A stretch of DNA of 64,000 bases. Origin: Ferdinandcohnia sp036965165 (GTDB lineage Bacteria; Bacillota; Bacilli; Bacillales; Bacillaceae_L). The position numbers and the translations under genes are program-made. Every line of letters begins with the position of its first letter. The stretch's first letter is position 1. This document shows, in pieces, positions 1 through 9,141 of the stretch. The stretch covers positions 1 through 64,000 of the forward strand of contig NZ_JBALOX010000011.1 of NCBI RefSeq assembly GCF_036965165.1, in the 5' to 3' direction. The notes below the pieces were generated by a model. The model did no database searches, was not told the DNA's origin, and saw only the letters and a program-made list of their open reading frames with translations.

Positions 1-235
1 ATAGGTACAATATCAAAATTTTAGTCCGATATCCGCAAAACACCGTTAGTTAGTTGGCCTTTCGGGTAAACCGGATGGCTTTTAAAATGCCTCTAACTTT
101 GGCTTTGTCCGATATATTGCGGGTTTGGGGTGATATATTCAGATTTGTGTCCGATAAACTTCAGACTGTGTCCAATATCCTGCCAAGTTTGTCCTGTATA
201 ATCAAATTTTAGTCCGATATCCGCAAAACACTGTT
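1..235 (+). repeat. 21-bp-period tandem motif array (locus 1), TCCGATAT family
   Basis: Motifs related to TCCGATAT start at 108, 129, 150, 171, 192 and 213, exactly 21 bp apart, with further units at 4 and 25. Between motifs the bases are poorly conserved. The units at 25 and 213 are near-identical (TCCGATATCCGCAAAACAC) and each runs directly into a terminator-like hairpin (56-86 and 245-272). The same family on the opposite strand occurs at 22428-22637 and 43353-43463. No coding sequence is seen here. The function is unknown. Confidence 0.8.
56..86 (+). terminator. Terminator-like hairpin, repeated copy 1
   Basis: The hairpin GGCCTTTCGGG / CCGGATGGC is followed by TTTTAAAA on the plus strand. 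It is a diverged copy of the hairpin at 245-272. It would terminate a plus-strand gene lying to the left of the window. Confidence 0.5.
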
Positions 236-244
236 AGTTAGTCG

Positions 245-272
245 GCCTTCCGGGGGAACCGGAAGGCTTTTA
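245..272 (+). terminator. Terminator-like hairpin, repeated copy 2
   Basis: A perfect 9-bp stem GCCTTCCGG / CCGGAAGGC with a 5-nt loop is followed by TTTTA on the plus strand. The same stem occurs twice on the minus strand behind cccB, so hairpin and neighbouring array travel as a unit. Confidence 0.6.
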
Positions 273-276
273 GACC

Positions 277-306
277 AAAAAAACACCCCTCCACTCAGGA
301 GAGGTG
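277..306 (-). terminator. Rho-independent terminator of ctpB
   Basis: On the minus strand a 9-bp stem CACCTCTCC / GGAGGGGTG (one G-U pair) with loop TGAGT is followed by seven T. It lies about 10 bases after the ctpB stop codon. Confidence 0.8.
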
Positions 307-316
307 CCGCGTGTTC

Positions 317-1759
317 TTATTTAAACAATACTTCCATTGCTTTTTTCAGCTGTTGGTCATTCTTTTCGTCACGGATAGACTCGATGACTTTTGCTTCAAT
401 GGCGCCAGCTGTTTTTTCATTGATTGTGCCGGTTGCTTCTATTTTATTTGCCTTTTGGAAGGCTGTTACTGCAACAGTAGTTTCTCCGCTAAAGTAGCCG
501 TCCTCACGCCCTGGGTTAAATCCTAATCCATTCAGCATGATTTGAGCATTTTTGATTTTTTCATTGTTCATGTTTTGAGTGAGCTCTTTTTCAAACTGGA
601 TAGGGTTCGCATAGAAATATTCAGGCTGTTTTTCCTCTACAGTTGGTTCGATTCCCTTTTTGTGAATCCAGTTACCATTCGGAGTTAACCATTTGAACAT
701 CGTTAATTTAAGGTTGCTACCGTCACCCATATCGCGCGCTTGTTGAACGGTACCCTTACCAAATGTTTTTTCACCAACGATGTCATAACCGCCAGCTTCT
801 TTTAACGCACCTGCTAAAATTTCGGATGCAGAAGCACTACCTTGGTTTGTTAACACAACGATTGGATAGTCCTTTTGTTTTTCAAGTTTGGAGAAGAAGC
901 GTTGCTTTTCGCCGTCTCTGTTTTCAATTTGAACATATGGCTTATCTTTTGTAACAAGCTGTTTTAAAATATCCTCAACACTTTCAAGAAGTCCGCCTGG
1001 ATTTCCGCGAACATCGATGATTAGGCCTTCAATGCCTTTGCCCTCAAGTTCATTAAGTCCAACCACGAAATCCTCCGCTGTATCGTTTGCGAATGACGTG
1101 ATTTCAATATAACCAAGTTTTTTATTATTGTATTCTTTTAAATCTGTATACACAGTCTCAATCGGAATCGTGTCACGGGTTACTTTGACGTCCATTAAAT
1201 CTGTTACACCCGGTCTCATGACTTGTAGAGTAACAATTGTTCCCTTTTCACCGCGGATTTTTAAAACCGCCTCATAAAGATCAAGACCCTCGATGCTATT
1301 GCCGTCAATTTTAATGATTTGATCATTTGGCTTAAGACCTGCTTTTTCAGCTGGTGAATCCTTGAATGGAGCGACGATTGTAACCTTGCCCTCCATCATG
1401 CTTACCTCTGCGCCAATTCCTTCAAAGGATGATTCCAGTGATTCATTGAACTTGGCAGCAGTTTCTTCATCCATATATGCAGAATACGGGTCATCCAGCG
1501 TGCTGACCATCCCCTGAATGGCGCCCTCTATTAATTTTTTCTCGTCAACTTTCTCAACATAACTTGATAAAATCATGTTGTACGCTTGACTAATTTTAGT
1601 TAGATCTTTTGTTTCTTCTTTTGTAGTACCATTGTTTTGGTTTGGCTGCTGAACGAGTGGTTGTTCGTTTCGATCGAGCAACTGAAACGCTAAAAATGTA
1701 GCGCTCACCCCTAATAGTAAGGATAGTACCATGTATAATGCGACAACTTTACGACTCAA
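317..1759 (-). CDS. ctpB: C-terminal processing serine protease CtpB (S41 family)
   Basis: Secreted, membrane-anchored serine peptidase of 480 residues. In Bacillus subtilis CtpB cleaves SpoIVFA to help activate sigma-K during sporulation. An N-terminal hydrophobic anchor (residues 5-27) is followed by a PDZ domain (about 105-190), the S41 protease core and a C-terminal peptidoglycan-binding-like repeat (about 395-460). The catalytic Ser310 lies in GSASASEI, with Lys335 and Gln339 in KTFGKGTVQQ, the Ser/Lys/Gln arrangement of the family. The start is TTG at 1759 behind GGAGGAGG. In B. subtilis ctpB sits next to ftsEX; here ftsX is about 18 kb away. Confidence 0.93.
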   Translation of the reverse strand: MSRKVVALYMVLSLLLGVSATFLAFQLLDRNEQPLVQQPNQNNGTTKEETKDLTKISQAYNMILSSYVEKVDEKKLIEGAIQGMVSTLDDPYSAYMDEETAAKFNESLESSFEGIGAEVSMMEGKVTIVAPFKDSPAEKAGLKPNDQIIKIDGNSIEGLDLYEAVLKIRGEKGTIVTLQVMRPGVTDLMDVKVTRDTIPIETVYTDLKEYNNKKLGYIEITSFANDTAEDFVVGLNELEGKGIEGLIIDVRGNPGGLLESVEDILKQLVTKDKPYVQIENRDGEKQRFFSKLEKQKDYPIVVLTNQGSASASEILAGALKEAGGYDIVGEKTFGKGTVQQARDMGDGSNLKLTMFKWLTPNGNWIHKKGIEPTVEEKQPEYFYANPIQFEKELTQNMNNEKIKNAQIMLNGLGFNPGREDGYFSGETTVAVTAFQKANKIEATGTINEKTAGAIEAKVIESIRDEKNDQQLKKAMEVLFK

Positions 1760-2127
1760 CTGTGTTCCTCCTCCGTAACGATTACAATTACAAATGCATA
1801 CCGTTAATTTTTGTAGCTTTTGTGTTCTTATTCATCCCTTAATAGTCGAAAAGTCATGTTTGAAAAAGAGCTTGGACCTTTTTGACTATCTGGTTAGAGT
1901 TGCAGGAAAAGGCACCACACATGCGTTAGTGCGATGCCTTTGTATAAAAATATGTAATGCTTGTACTCTTTATGACAAAAATGAGGCACTACCTCAATGT
2001 GTAATTGGTAAAAAGTTTCGCTACTTTTCCATTATAAAAGCTTTTTTAGAATGAAGTAAAGAAAAATGTAGTAACTTCTGAGCTAGCGCAGTATGATAGA
2101 GAAAATCTTTTTTGAGGAGTGGTTGGG
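1760..2127. other. Intergenic region, mostly featureless
   Basis: This is the divergent spacer between ctpB and the GNAT gene. The only structure I see is an imperfect hairpin at 1908-1941 (AAAGGCA / TGCCTTT with inner CAC/GTG), without a clear T-run. An 86-codon open frame across 1794-2054 has no ribosome-binding site and no recognisable product. Confidence 0.4.
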
Positions 2128-2556
2128 TTGGCATACGAAATTCGTGAGTTGAAGACGGTGGATGAGATGAAAATGGCGTTTCCGGTCATGAAGCAATTAC
2201 GTACCCATTTTGATCTCGAAGAATTTGTGGCATTGGTGGATGAGATGCAGCCTCAGGGATATCGAATGTTTGCATTATTTGATGAGGGAAAGGTTGCCGC
2301 GGTTACGGGCGTTGCGCAACAGCTCAATCTTTATTACGGAAATCATATATATGTGTATGATTTGGTGACTGATGAGGCGAGTCGCTCAAAAGGCTATGGT
2401 GAAGCACTTCTTTCCTATATACATGAACTTGCTCTGGAATTAGGATGTGGCAAGGTAGCGTTGACGTCTGGACTGCAGCGTGTGGACGCGCACCGTTTTT
2501 ATGAGAATAAAATGGGATATGAACGGAAAAGCCTTGCGTTTGTGAAGGAGTTGTAG
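2128..2556 (+). CDS. GNAT family N-acetyltransferase
   Basis: A single GNAT domain of about 142 residues fills the protein. It transfers an acetyl group from acetyl-CoA to an unknown amine. The acetyl-CoA-binding motif A is visible as VTDEASRSKGYGEALLSYIHE, and motif B near the end as ALTSGLQRVDAHRFYENKMGY. The most likely start is TTG at 2128, eight bases after GAGGAG (2114-2119). A GTG at 2119 overlaps that site and is unlikely. It is monocistronic and convergent with the fructokinase gene. The substrate cannot be told from sequence. Confidence 0.8.
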   Translation: MAYEIRELKTVDEMKMAFPVMKQLRTHFDLEEFVALVDEMQPQGYRMFALFDEGKVAAVTGVAQQLNLYYGNHIYVYDLVTDEASRSKGYGEALLSYIHELALELGCGKVALTSGLQRVDAHRFYENKMGYERKSLAFVKEL

Positions 2557-2568
2557 GATGGAATAGGC

Positions 2569-2593
2569 GGGGCATAAGCCTGGCCTTAGCCCC
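2569..2593. terminator. Hairpin between convergent genes
   Basis: The near-palindrome GGGGC-A-TAAG / CTTA-GCCCC lies between the stop codons of the GNAT gene and the fructokinase gene. The T-run is weak on either strand. It probably terminates one or both genes. Confidence 0.45.
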
Positions 2594-2608
2594 TTATTCA
2601 ATCTATTG

Positions 2609-3559
2609 CTACACGTGTTCTTCTAAAGCTTTTATTTCTGCTAAATCTGGGAGTGCAGTCATGGCTCCTTTTTTTGATGCCGCAAGACCACCAGATATCG
2701 TAGCTAAACGGACAATTTTCTTTAATGTTTCCTCCTTTAGAGTTGAAAAATCATCTACCCACTCATTTATTCCATACAATATACCTGAAACAAATGCGTC
2801 TCCGGCACCGGTAGTGTCAACAGCTTCTACTTTTATTGCGGGTGTTTCAATTATTGTATTTTTTGAAAAGACAAGACTCCCTTTTTCGCCTAGGGTAACA
2901 AAGATAATTGGGATATCATATTTTGTCATCCATTGTATTCCTCCATCAATACTTTCACATTCAGAAATAAAGATGAGTTCTTCTTCAGATATTTTTAGTA
3001 TGTCAACCTTATCTAACATAGATAAGATTGTTTCCCTTGCTGAACCTTTGTCCTCCCATAAATTTAAGCGGAGATTTGGATCATAAGAAATGAAAATTCC
3101 TCCCTGTTTAGCAAGCTCGACAGCCTTTATTGTCGCAGCTTTTGACGGTTTTCTGATTAATGAAATCGAACCAAAATGAAAGATTTTATTGTCCTTGAAT
3201 AAAATAGGGTTTATCTCCGTTTCAGATAAAAAACAATCCGCACTCGGATTAATATAGAAGTCAAAAGTCCGCTCTCCATTTTCTGCTAGGGTTACGAAGA
3301 CTACCCCCGTTCGGGCTTCATTTGTTAGAATCATATTCGTAACATCGACACCGTATTCTAGCAATGTTTCTTTTAAAAAAACCCCTAAAACATCGTTCCC
3401 TACTTTGCCAAGGAAGGTTGATTTTGCACCAAGTTTCGATAAACCAACTGAAACATTTGCAGGTGCGCCTCCTGGGCTCTTTTGGTAAGTTAGATTGTGG
3501 ATATCTAAAGGAATAAAATCAATTAATGCTTCACCCAAACAGATAATACCTTTTTTCAT
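2609..3559 (-). CDS. Fructokinase-like PfkB-family sugar kinase
   Basis: ATP-dependent ribokinase/PfkB-family kinase of 316 residues, probably phosphorylating fructose to fructose-6-phosphate. Signature 1 is visible as the GGAPANVSVGLSKLG segment (residues 30-45) and signature 2 as DTTGAGDAFVSGIL (about 246-259), whose Asp is the catalytic base. The length is typical for ScrK/fructokinases. It is the last gene of the set orphan binding protein - mtlR - mtlA - kinase, nine bases after mtlA. Fructose could arrive from the two polyol dehydrogenases upstream, which fits this specificity, but other ketoses or ribose-like sugars are possible. Confidence 0.8.
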   Translation of the reverse strand: MKKGIICLGEALIDFIPLDIHNLTYQKSPGGAPANVSVGLSKLGAKSTFLGKVGNDVLGVFLKETLLEYGVDVTNMILTNEARTGVVFVTLAENGERTFDFYINPSADCFLSETEINPILFKDNKIFHFGSISLIRKPSKAATIKAVELAKQGGIFISYDPNLRLNLWEDKGSARETILSMLDKVDILKISEEELIFISECESIDGGIQWMTKYDIPIIFVTLGEKGSLVFSKNTIIETPAIKVEAVDTTGAGDAFVSGILYGINEWVDDFSTLKEETLKKIVRLATISGGLAASKKGAMTALPDLAEIKALEEHV

Positions 3560-3568
3560 AAATTACAC

Positions 3569-4999
3569 CTACCCTAAATTTAATTGTTTTACTAGTTCAT
3601 CGTACCCTTTCATATCCGTAAAAGACTTAAGTGGAAAGCATGCTTTATTAGGTACAGCCTTTTGGACAGTAGAAAGCAGCTTCTGATGGCAAATAATAAG
3701 ATCTACATCGTAAGGAATCTCATCAATTGATGAATTACCTACATCGACTGCCAGATTCACTTGTCCAAGTTTCTTCCTTAACATGGCGGCCCCCATGGCA
3801 CTTGAGCCCATTCCTGCTTCACAAACAAAAATGATTTTTTCAACCTTTTTTACCTTTTTTAACGGATCATCCACTATTTCATATTTACTTTCCATAGGTG
3901 GCTGAGTCGTTATCTCCATCATTTTACTTTTGACTAGTTTTTCATCCCTCTCCAAACGGTAAAACTCAATAATCGTTTCTCGGTTCTCCTCTTCGGTCGG
4001 AGAATCAGAAATCTGCTTCAAAAGAAGGATGCTAAAAAGAAAAGATATAAGTGCTGAAAGAACTACACCTAAAAGTATAAAAAACATATCTTCCTTTGGA
4101 GCAAGTCCGATAAATAGGAAGATGCTCCCCGGTGAAGGAAGAGCCACAAGACCGACATCAAAAATCTGAAAGGTTAACACTCCAGCCATTCCACCTAAAA
4201 TAAGTGAGATGATAAGCTGAGGCTTCATTAGTACATACGGAAAATAAACCTCATGAATTCCTCCAAAAAAATGAATGGCTGATGCTAGTTTTGCCCCATT
4301 TCTTTGCCCGCCCTTTGTTTTTAACCAATAGGCAAGAAGAATGCCTAGACCGGGACCTGGATTACTCTCTAACAAGAAAAAGATGGATTTTCCTAACTCT
4401 TTTCCTTGTTGAATTCCAAGTGGACCCAAAATTCCGAAATTGATAATATTATTAAGGAAGAAAACCTTTGCTGGTTCAATGATGACTGATACTAGTGGGA
4501 GCCAGCCAGAATAAATAACCGCTTCTAATAATTTGGTAGACCATTGCACTCCCATGGAAAGAGTTTGCCCTACATAAAGGAAGCAAACGATTGTAAGGAT
4601 AATGGCAATTATGGCGGCAAGAACATTTCCGATTAGCAATTCGTAGCCAACACCGGGAAGTCTCTTTTTTATAAATTGATCAAGCTTTTTTATTATCCAG
4701 CCCGATAATGGACCAATGATCATCGCACCTAGAATCGCAGGGGTAGAGCTTGCTAGAGTTAACCCATATGTCACTAGGGCGGCGACCACTGCCCCACGTT
4801 GTCCACCGATTAATTTCCCACCCGTATAGCCTAATAAAACAGGTAAGAGTGTACTATACACAGGATCTACAATTAGTAAAATCCGATCATTATACCACCA
4901 TCCATAAATCCCAAAAATTCCATGTATGATTCCAACTGCGATAATGACCGAGATATTCTGATACACCATGGCACTCAATAATTGACCCAATTTCTTCAT
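3569..4999 (-). CDS. mtlA: PTS mannitol-type EIICB permease
   Basis: Membrane permease of the phosphotransferase system, 476 residues. The N-terminal EIIC domain (about 1-340) has eight or so membrane spans and the mannitol-family motif GGIHEVYFPYVLM. A cytoplasmic linker leads to an EIIB domain whose phosphorylated Cys lies in IIFVCEAGMGSSAMGA near residue 391. There is no fused EIIA, as usual for Firmicute mannitol permeases. The start ATG overlaps the end of mtlR by 4 bp. Neither mtlF (EIIA) nor mtlD (mannitol-1-phosphate dehydrogenase) is in the window, so the true substrate may be another hexitol. Confidence 0.82.
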   Translation of the reverse strand: MKKLGQLLSAMVYQNISVIIAVGIIHGIFGIYGWWYNDRILLIVDPVYSTLLPVLLGYTGGKLIGGQRGAVVAALVTYGLTLASSTPAILGAMIIGPLSGWIIKKLDQFIKKRLPGVGYELLIGNVLAAIIAIILTIVCFLYVGQTLSMGVQWSTKLLEAVIYSGWLPLVSVIIEPAKVFFLNNIINFGILGPLGIQQGKELGKSIFFLLESNPGPGLGILLAYWLKTKGGQRNGAKLASAIHFFGGIHEVYFPYVLMKPQLIISLILGGMAGVLTFQIFDVGLVALPSPGSIFLFIGLAPKEDMFFILLGVVLSALISFLFSILLLKQISDSPTEEENRETIIEFYRLERDEKLVKSKMMEITTQPPMESKYEIVDDPLKKVKKVEKIIFVCEAGMGSSAMGAAMLRKKLGQVNLAVDVGNSSIDEIPYDVDLIICHQKLLSTVQKAVPNKACFPLKSFTDMKGYDELVKQLNLG

Positions 5000-7128
5000 T
5001 TATCTTTGGACTCCTTTAGAGCACGTGCCGCTTTTACCTCATATGCTTTTGATAAAATATCCTCTATTGAATGGATCACGACACCTGACTCACCGGAACT
5101 TAAAACGTTTACAAATACTTCATCTACAAACATGGCGCTGATTTCACTTATCATTTCAATATGTTCTTTAGGAGCATGTTTTGGTGCTGCTAATAAAATG
5201 ACCGTTTTGATTGGATGTTCTTCCTCTTCATCCATTTTCCATGGAACCGTTGTTTCCATCCGAAAAATAACAACAAGTAATTGTTTAACCCCTTCTGTCT
5301 TAGCGTGAATCATTGTCAAATCACCTAGGACAAATCCTCCTTGCCTCTCTCGTTTTTCTAAATCATTTAGAACAGTCTCAGAGTCTTTTATGACCTCAAC
5401 ATGCCTCATCTGATTTAAAATATTTGATAATACAGGAGGTCTTGCCTTTACATCATCGTAAATCTGCAAGTTTCGTAAAATCTGCATGATACCTTCCCCG
5501 TATTTGGCAAGTGACATGATTGATGAAGACAGCAAATTAGGAACCTCTTCTATTTTCTGTGAAAGCTTCTGTTCATCGACCTTTGTTAGGCTAATTTGGA
5601 TTCTCGTTATGTCATCCTCCTTCAGAAACGGACTAACAATCACGATATTTTCATTATGAACAGTTGATAGATTCACCGTTGAAATCACGATATCAATGTC
5701 TTCTTGTTCCTTTAACAATCTATCGAGTTGTTTCATTGATATTACCGCCTCGACATGAATGTTTGGCATTTCATTACGGATCCTCGATGCCAAATAGGTA
5801 GATGTTCCAAGTCCACTCGCACAAACCACAATGGCTTTGAATTCTTTTTTCAATAAATTCTTTTTCCGAATGAGGGCAGCTCCTATGTGCATGGCTAAGT
5901 ATCCGACTTCATCGTCTGGGATGGTGAATCCGGTTTTTTCGGATAAAAGCTCACATGCCTTCTGACAGGCAATAAAAATGTCTGGATACCTCTCTTGTAT
6001 TTTTTCAAGCATTGGATTATGAATTTGAAGACCATGCTTTAATCGGTTAAATGTCGGGGCAAAATGTGAAACCAATCCTTCGGAAAGTAATTCATCGCCT
6101 ATAAATGATTCTTCAAGATAATGTTCGACGGCACGAATAAAGCTTTGTGTTAATTCAATCCAGGTAAATTCTTCACTGCCATCGTTCATTACCTTTTTCC
6201 CTTTCGCTAACCTAGCACCTGCTAAATGAAGGTAAATATAACTTACTTCAATTTTGGGAACTGTGATTGAAATTTCTTTTTCTAGCTCTGAAACAATTTG
6301 CTCGGCTAGAGAATACATTTCCCTATCCACTGCTTTGCCTTGAATGATTTGTGGTTCTTCAATGACCTCTCCACTTTGGGTTCTTTCCAGGGCGAGTATT
6401 AAGTGTACGATCAGATTCACATAGTTGCGATCAGTGAGTTCGATATCCCGTTGTTTCTCTAAGACCTGATGCACTACCCGCTCAACATCAAGGATTTTAT
6501 CGGTTTGAACAATCTTTAATAATCGATTTCTTATCACAACTCCTAATTTCCCTTGTAATGATTCTACTTCCTTTTTGCCATGAAAAATTTCAAGCCATTC
6601 TTCAAAAGTTATATCTTTATGGAGCAACCGTGATAGTAGTGTTCTCCGCTGTTGTTCCGTTCCTTCAATAAATATGCCAATTCCAGGCGAGCGAACAAGT
6701 GTAACTCCACCTTTTGAAAGCTGATCACTTACTTTGTCCAAGTCGAAGCTGACCGTCGCTTCCGTAACCCCATATTTTTGGCTGAATACAAATTGTTTAA
6801 TAGGTTCCTTCGACAACAATAAATCATAGGCAATGCCTTCCTGGCGCTCTTCCGGAGAATAAGCAGACAAGGTTTTCGTCTCTTCTATGAGCCTTTTGAC
6901 CTTTTCCTTCCCCTCTTTTCGTCCTTTTAACTCAAGCCCCGAACCGATTTTTCTACCAATTTTTAATTCATAATCATCGAGGATGGATTTGAGTGCGTTC
7001 ATTTCTCTTTGAATGGTCCTTGTGCTTAGTTTGAACATTTCAGAAAGCTCTTTGTATGAAACAGGTCTATTTGTGATTAGTAATGTTCTCAATAACTCTT
7101 TTTGACGTGAATTTAGTATTGGTTGCAT
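4996..7128 (-). CDS. mtlR: MtlR-type PRD-containing transcriptional activator
   Basis: A 710-residue regulator of the MtlR class. N-terminal helix-turn-helix domains (about 1-80) are followed by two PTS regulation domains (about 190-410) with their phosphorylatable His residues in VHLILALE, YLHLAGA, VSHFAPTF and AMHIGAAL. An EIIB-like domain (Cys in VVCASGLGTSTYLA, about 433) and a C-terminal EIIA-like domain (His in MIHAKTEGV) follow. In known MtlR proteins PTS phosphorylation of these sites tunes activation of the mannitol operon. It lies upstream of and overlaps mtlA. A candidate binding site is the TTGTCAC/GTGACAA inverted repeat at 14562-14588. Confidence 0.85.
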   Translation of the reverse strand: MQPILNSRQKELLRTLLITNRPVSYKELSEMFKLSTRTIQREMNALKSILDDYELKIGRKIGSGLELKGRKEGKEKVKRLIEETKTLSAYSPEERQEGIAYDLLLSKEPIKQFVFSQKYGVTEATVSFDLDKVSDQLSKGGVTLVRSPGIGIFIEGTEQQRRTLLSRLLHKDITFEEWLEIFHGKKEVESLQGKLGVVIRNRLLKIVQTDKILDVERVVHQVLEKQRDIELTDRNYVNLIVHLILALERTQSGEVIEEPQIIQGKAVDREMYSLAEQIVSELEKEISITVPKIEVSYIYLHLAGARLAKGKKVMNDGSEEFTWIELTQSFIRAVEHYLEESFIGDELLSEGLVSHFAPTFNRLKHGLQIHNPMLEKIQERYPDIFIACQKACELLSEKTGFTIPDDEVGYLAMHIGAALIRKKNLLKKEFKAIVVCASGLGTSTYLASRIRNEMPNIHVEAVISMKQLDRLLKEQEDIDIVISTVNLSTVHNENIVIVSPFLKEDDITRIQISLTKVDEQKLSQKIEEVPNLLSSSIMSLAKYGEGIMQILRNLQIYDDVKARPPVLSNILNQMRHVEVIKDSETVLNDLEKRERQGGFVLGDLTMIHAKTEGVKQLLVVIFRMETTVPWKMDEEEEHPIKTVILLAAPKHAPKEHIEMISEISAMFVDEVFVNVLSSGESGVVIHSIEDILSKAYEVKAARALKESKDK

Positions 7129-7148
7129 CTTTTCCCCACCCTCTCCAC

Positions 7149-8693
7149 TTAATCATTGGCAGTAGCTTTGTTACTTTTTTTCGCAATCTCTGTGGCCGTT
7201 TCTTTTGGACTTTGCTTTCCAGCAATCATTTTTGATAGTTCAGTAAAAATAAACGTATCAACTTGCTGCCATTGTGGTATCTTTGGACGCATATAGATAT
7301 TCTCGTTCTTCCATGCCTCAAATGTAGCGGCCATAGGCATCAAATTAGGCATTTGCTTTGATTCAGGTGTACCGTACTTCATCCCTTTTTTTACATCAGG
7401 CAGCTGGTAAACGGAATATCGTGTAGGTGTCGATCCTCCTGAGTCCGATTGTAAAATCATATATTGTAATTGTGGGGAGGTCGCCCAAATCAAAAAAAGC
7501 CAAGCTGCTTTTTGCTCTTGATCCGTGGCAAATCTATTAATTCCGATCCCTGTTCCCCCAAACGCATTTGCATGCCGGACTTTTCCTTTGGGTAGGATCG
7601 TCCACCCTACATTCCCGGCTATCTTAGATTCATCTTTATTTTCAAATATTGAAGAATACTCATGCCATTGTGGTGACATGGCAAATCTCGCAACTGCAAA
7701 AGCTTCCGCCACCTCGTACCAATCATATGAAGTACTTTCTGGATCAGCAATATTAAGCAATCGTAGATAAAATTCTGCCGATTCAATTGCTATATCAGTA
7801 GTCATCGCAGATTTTCCTGGTTTTGTCGTACCAAGGAGATTTAGATTTTGTCTAACGAGATAATCCCCACCGTTTGCAGCAAGAATATTACTAAAATCAT
7901 TCATCAACGAGTCATGCCTCTCAGCTTGATGACCGATCCCATACTTAACCTCAGTAATTTTTCCTTCCTCGATTTTTTCATTAATCCATTTCCCAATTTC
8001 GTAATATTGCTGCCATGTAAAATCAGGTCCAGGGGTCCAGTCATACCCATTTTCAGCAAAAAACTCTTCTTTGTACTTATGAAATATATCCTTACGGTAC
8101 GCAAGCAACATAGTAGGGGCATCATACGGCAATGCCAAGAGCTTGTCTCTATTTTCTATGTAACCAACAACATCAAGTTGATTTCGAATGAAATCCTCCA
8201 CACCACCCGGAATATGGGGCAATGTTGGATCTCGATTAAAACGATTAAGGTCAACGAAATTTTCTGGATATTTAACAAGGATTTGAAATGGATCTGCATA
8301 AATAATCTGATAATCACCGGATCTTGCATTAAAATCTAGACCAACTTTTTCGATGATTGTAGGCAGATCTTTATGCTCTATATTTACATTGATACCCGTC
8401 ACTTCTTCAAATTTATCAATTTGTGCAGCTAATGCAGCAGATGGAGGTGTGTTTTCAGATATCATGTTCAATTTAACCCCTTCAAATTGCCGCCAATTAA
8501 AACCTTCCGGCGCCTCGATTTTCGGAAGACCGTCTACCCAGCCTTCGAAAGGGGCATGAATTAAAATGTTAGGGTTCACTTGTTTTTCACTCTCAATCTT
8601 GTAATCTCCTTTATCTAACGAGGTTGAGCAACTAGATAAAAAGATCATAATAATAATCACCATTATGGTAAGATAAAAAGACTGTCTATTCAC
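7149..8693 (-). CDS. Orphan sugar ABC transporter substrate-binding lipoprotein
   Basis: Extracellular solute-binding protein (family 1, MalE-like), 514 residues. A signal peptide with a lipobox ending LSSCS (Cys near residue 22) predicts a membrane-anchored lipoprotein. The fold is recognised from the NVEHK-type N-terminal lobe, LLALPYDAPTMLLAYRKDIF and the FGGTGIGINRFA region. The start is GTG at 8693 behind AGGGGG. No permease or ATPase adjoins it. Instead it is the first gene before mtlR and mtlA, 20 bases upstream. It may feed the ABC permeases 3 kb away or act as a sensor. Its ligand is unknown. Confidence 0.82.
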   Translation of the reverse strand: MNRQSFYLTIMVIIIMIFLSSCSTSLDKGDYKIESEKQVNPNILIHAPFEGWVDGLPKIEAPEGFNWRQFEGVKLNMISENTPPSAALAAQIDKFEEVTGINVNIEHKDLPTIIEKVGLDFNARSGDYQIIYADPFQILVKYPENFVDLNRFNRDPTLPHIPGGVEDFIRNQLDVVGYIENRDKLLALPYDAPTMLLAYRKDIFHKYKEEFFAENGYDWTPGPDFTWQQYYEIGKWINEKIEEGKITEVKYGIGHQAERHDSLMNDFSNILAANGGDYLVRQNLNLLGTTKPGKSAMTTDIAIESAEFYLRLLNIADPESTSYDWYEVAEAFAVARFAMSPQWHEYSSIFENKDESKIAGNVGWTILPKGKVRHANAFGGTGIGINRFATDQEQKAAWLFLIWATSPQLQYMILQSDSGGSTPTRYSVYQLPDVKKGMKYGTPESKQMPNLMPMAATFEAWKNENIYMRPKIPQWQQVDTFIFTELSKMIAGKQSPKETATEIAKKSNKATAND

Positions 8694-8716
8694 AAGTGAA
8701 CCCCCTAATTAAAAAC

Positions 8717-8731
8717 CTTTAAACGCTTTCA
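8717..8731 (-). promoter_or_regulatory. Candidate catabolite-responsive element (cre)
   Basis: The minus-strand sequence TTGAAAGCGTTTAAA matches the CcpA cre consensus WTGNAANCGNWNNCW except for the C near the end. It lies about 25 bases upstream of the GTG start of the orphan binding-protein gene. A TATAAT sits further upstream (around 8753-8758), so CcpA would act as a roadblock. Assigned by consensus match only. Confidence 0.45.
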
Positions 8732-8759
8732 ATTGAATCTATTTGAATCAAATTATATC

Positions 8760-9090
8760 ATATGCTTCTCTTAAAAAGTGGGTATAATGGATGTACATAG
8801 CCTCGCTCTATGTTCCATATTGAGGTTCGTCTCTTTCGTTTGTCAAAGAACAATCTCGCTTCTAATAAAATAGGATCTGCTATAACTGAATGCTGATCTT
8901 ACTCTGTTAGAAAAATAAACGGTAAAATTCCGCTTAAATTTGGAAATACCCATGTTTCCTTAAAAATTAAGGACGTTTTTCCGTTTATATTCTCTAATTC
9001 TTTGGGTTTTATCTTATTAAGAGCAGTTAATCGGAATATCTCCGCCTATGAATTCCCATAGTCGCGGGAAAAACAACAATGAATAATAAA
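8760..9090. other. Intergenic region without recognised genes
   Basis: AT-rich spacer between the polyol dehydrogenase operon and the orphan binding-protein operon. It holds the promoter zone of the latter at its left end. Around 8920-8990 short CCG/CCT-containing motifs recur with irregular 23-28 bp spacing, possibly a decayed relative of the phased arrays elsewhere. I see no open frame with a ribosome-binding site. Confidence 0.4.
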
Positions 9091-9107
9091 AAGCCACATT
9101 TGTGGCT
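9080..9107 (-). terminator. Rho-independent terminator of the polyol operon
   Basis: On the minus strand the stem AGCCACA / TGTGGCT with a 2-nt centre is followed by TTTTTATTATT. It lies about 35 bases beyond the stop codon of the downstream zinc dehydrogenase. Confidence 0.75.
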
Positions 9108-9141
9108 CGGGTTTAATTTTTAGAAAGAGAAATAAGACATT

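Noticed and set aside
1794..2054. 86-codon plus-strand frame
   Set aside because: No ribosome-binding site, no recognisable domain, unusual cysteine-rich composition.
8920..8990. Another phased array
   Set aside because: CCG/CCT motifs recur at 23-28 bp with no constant step; too weak to list beside the others.
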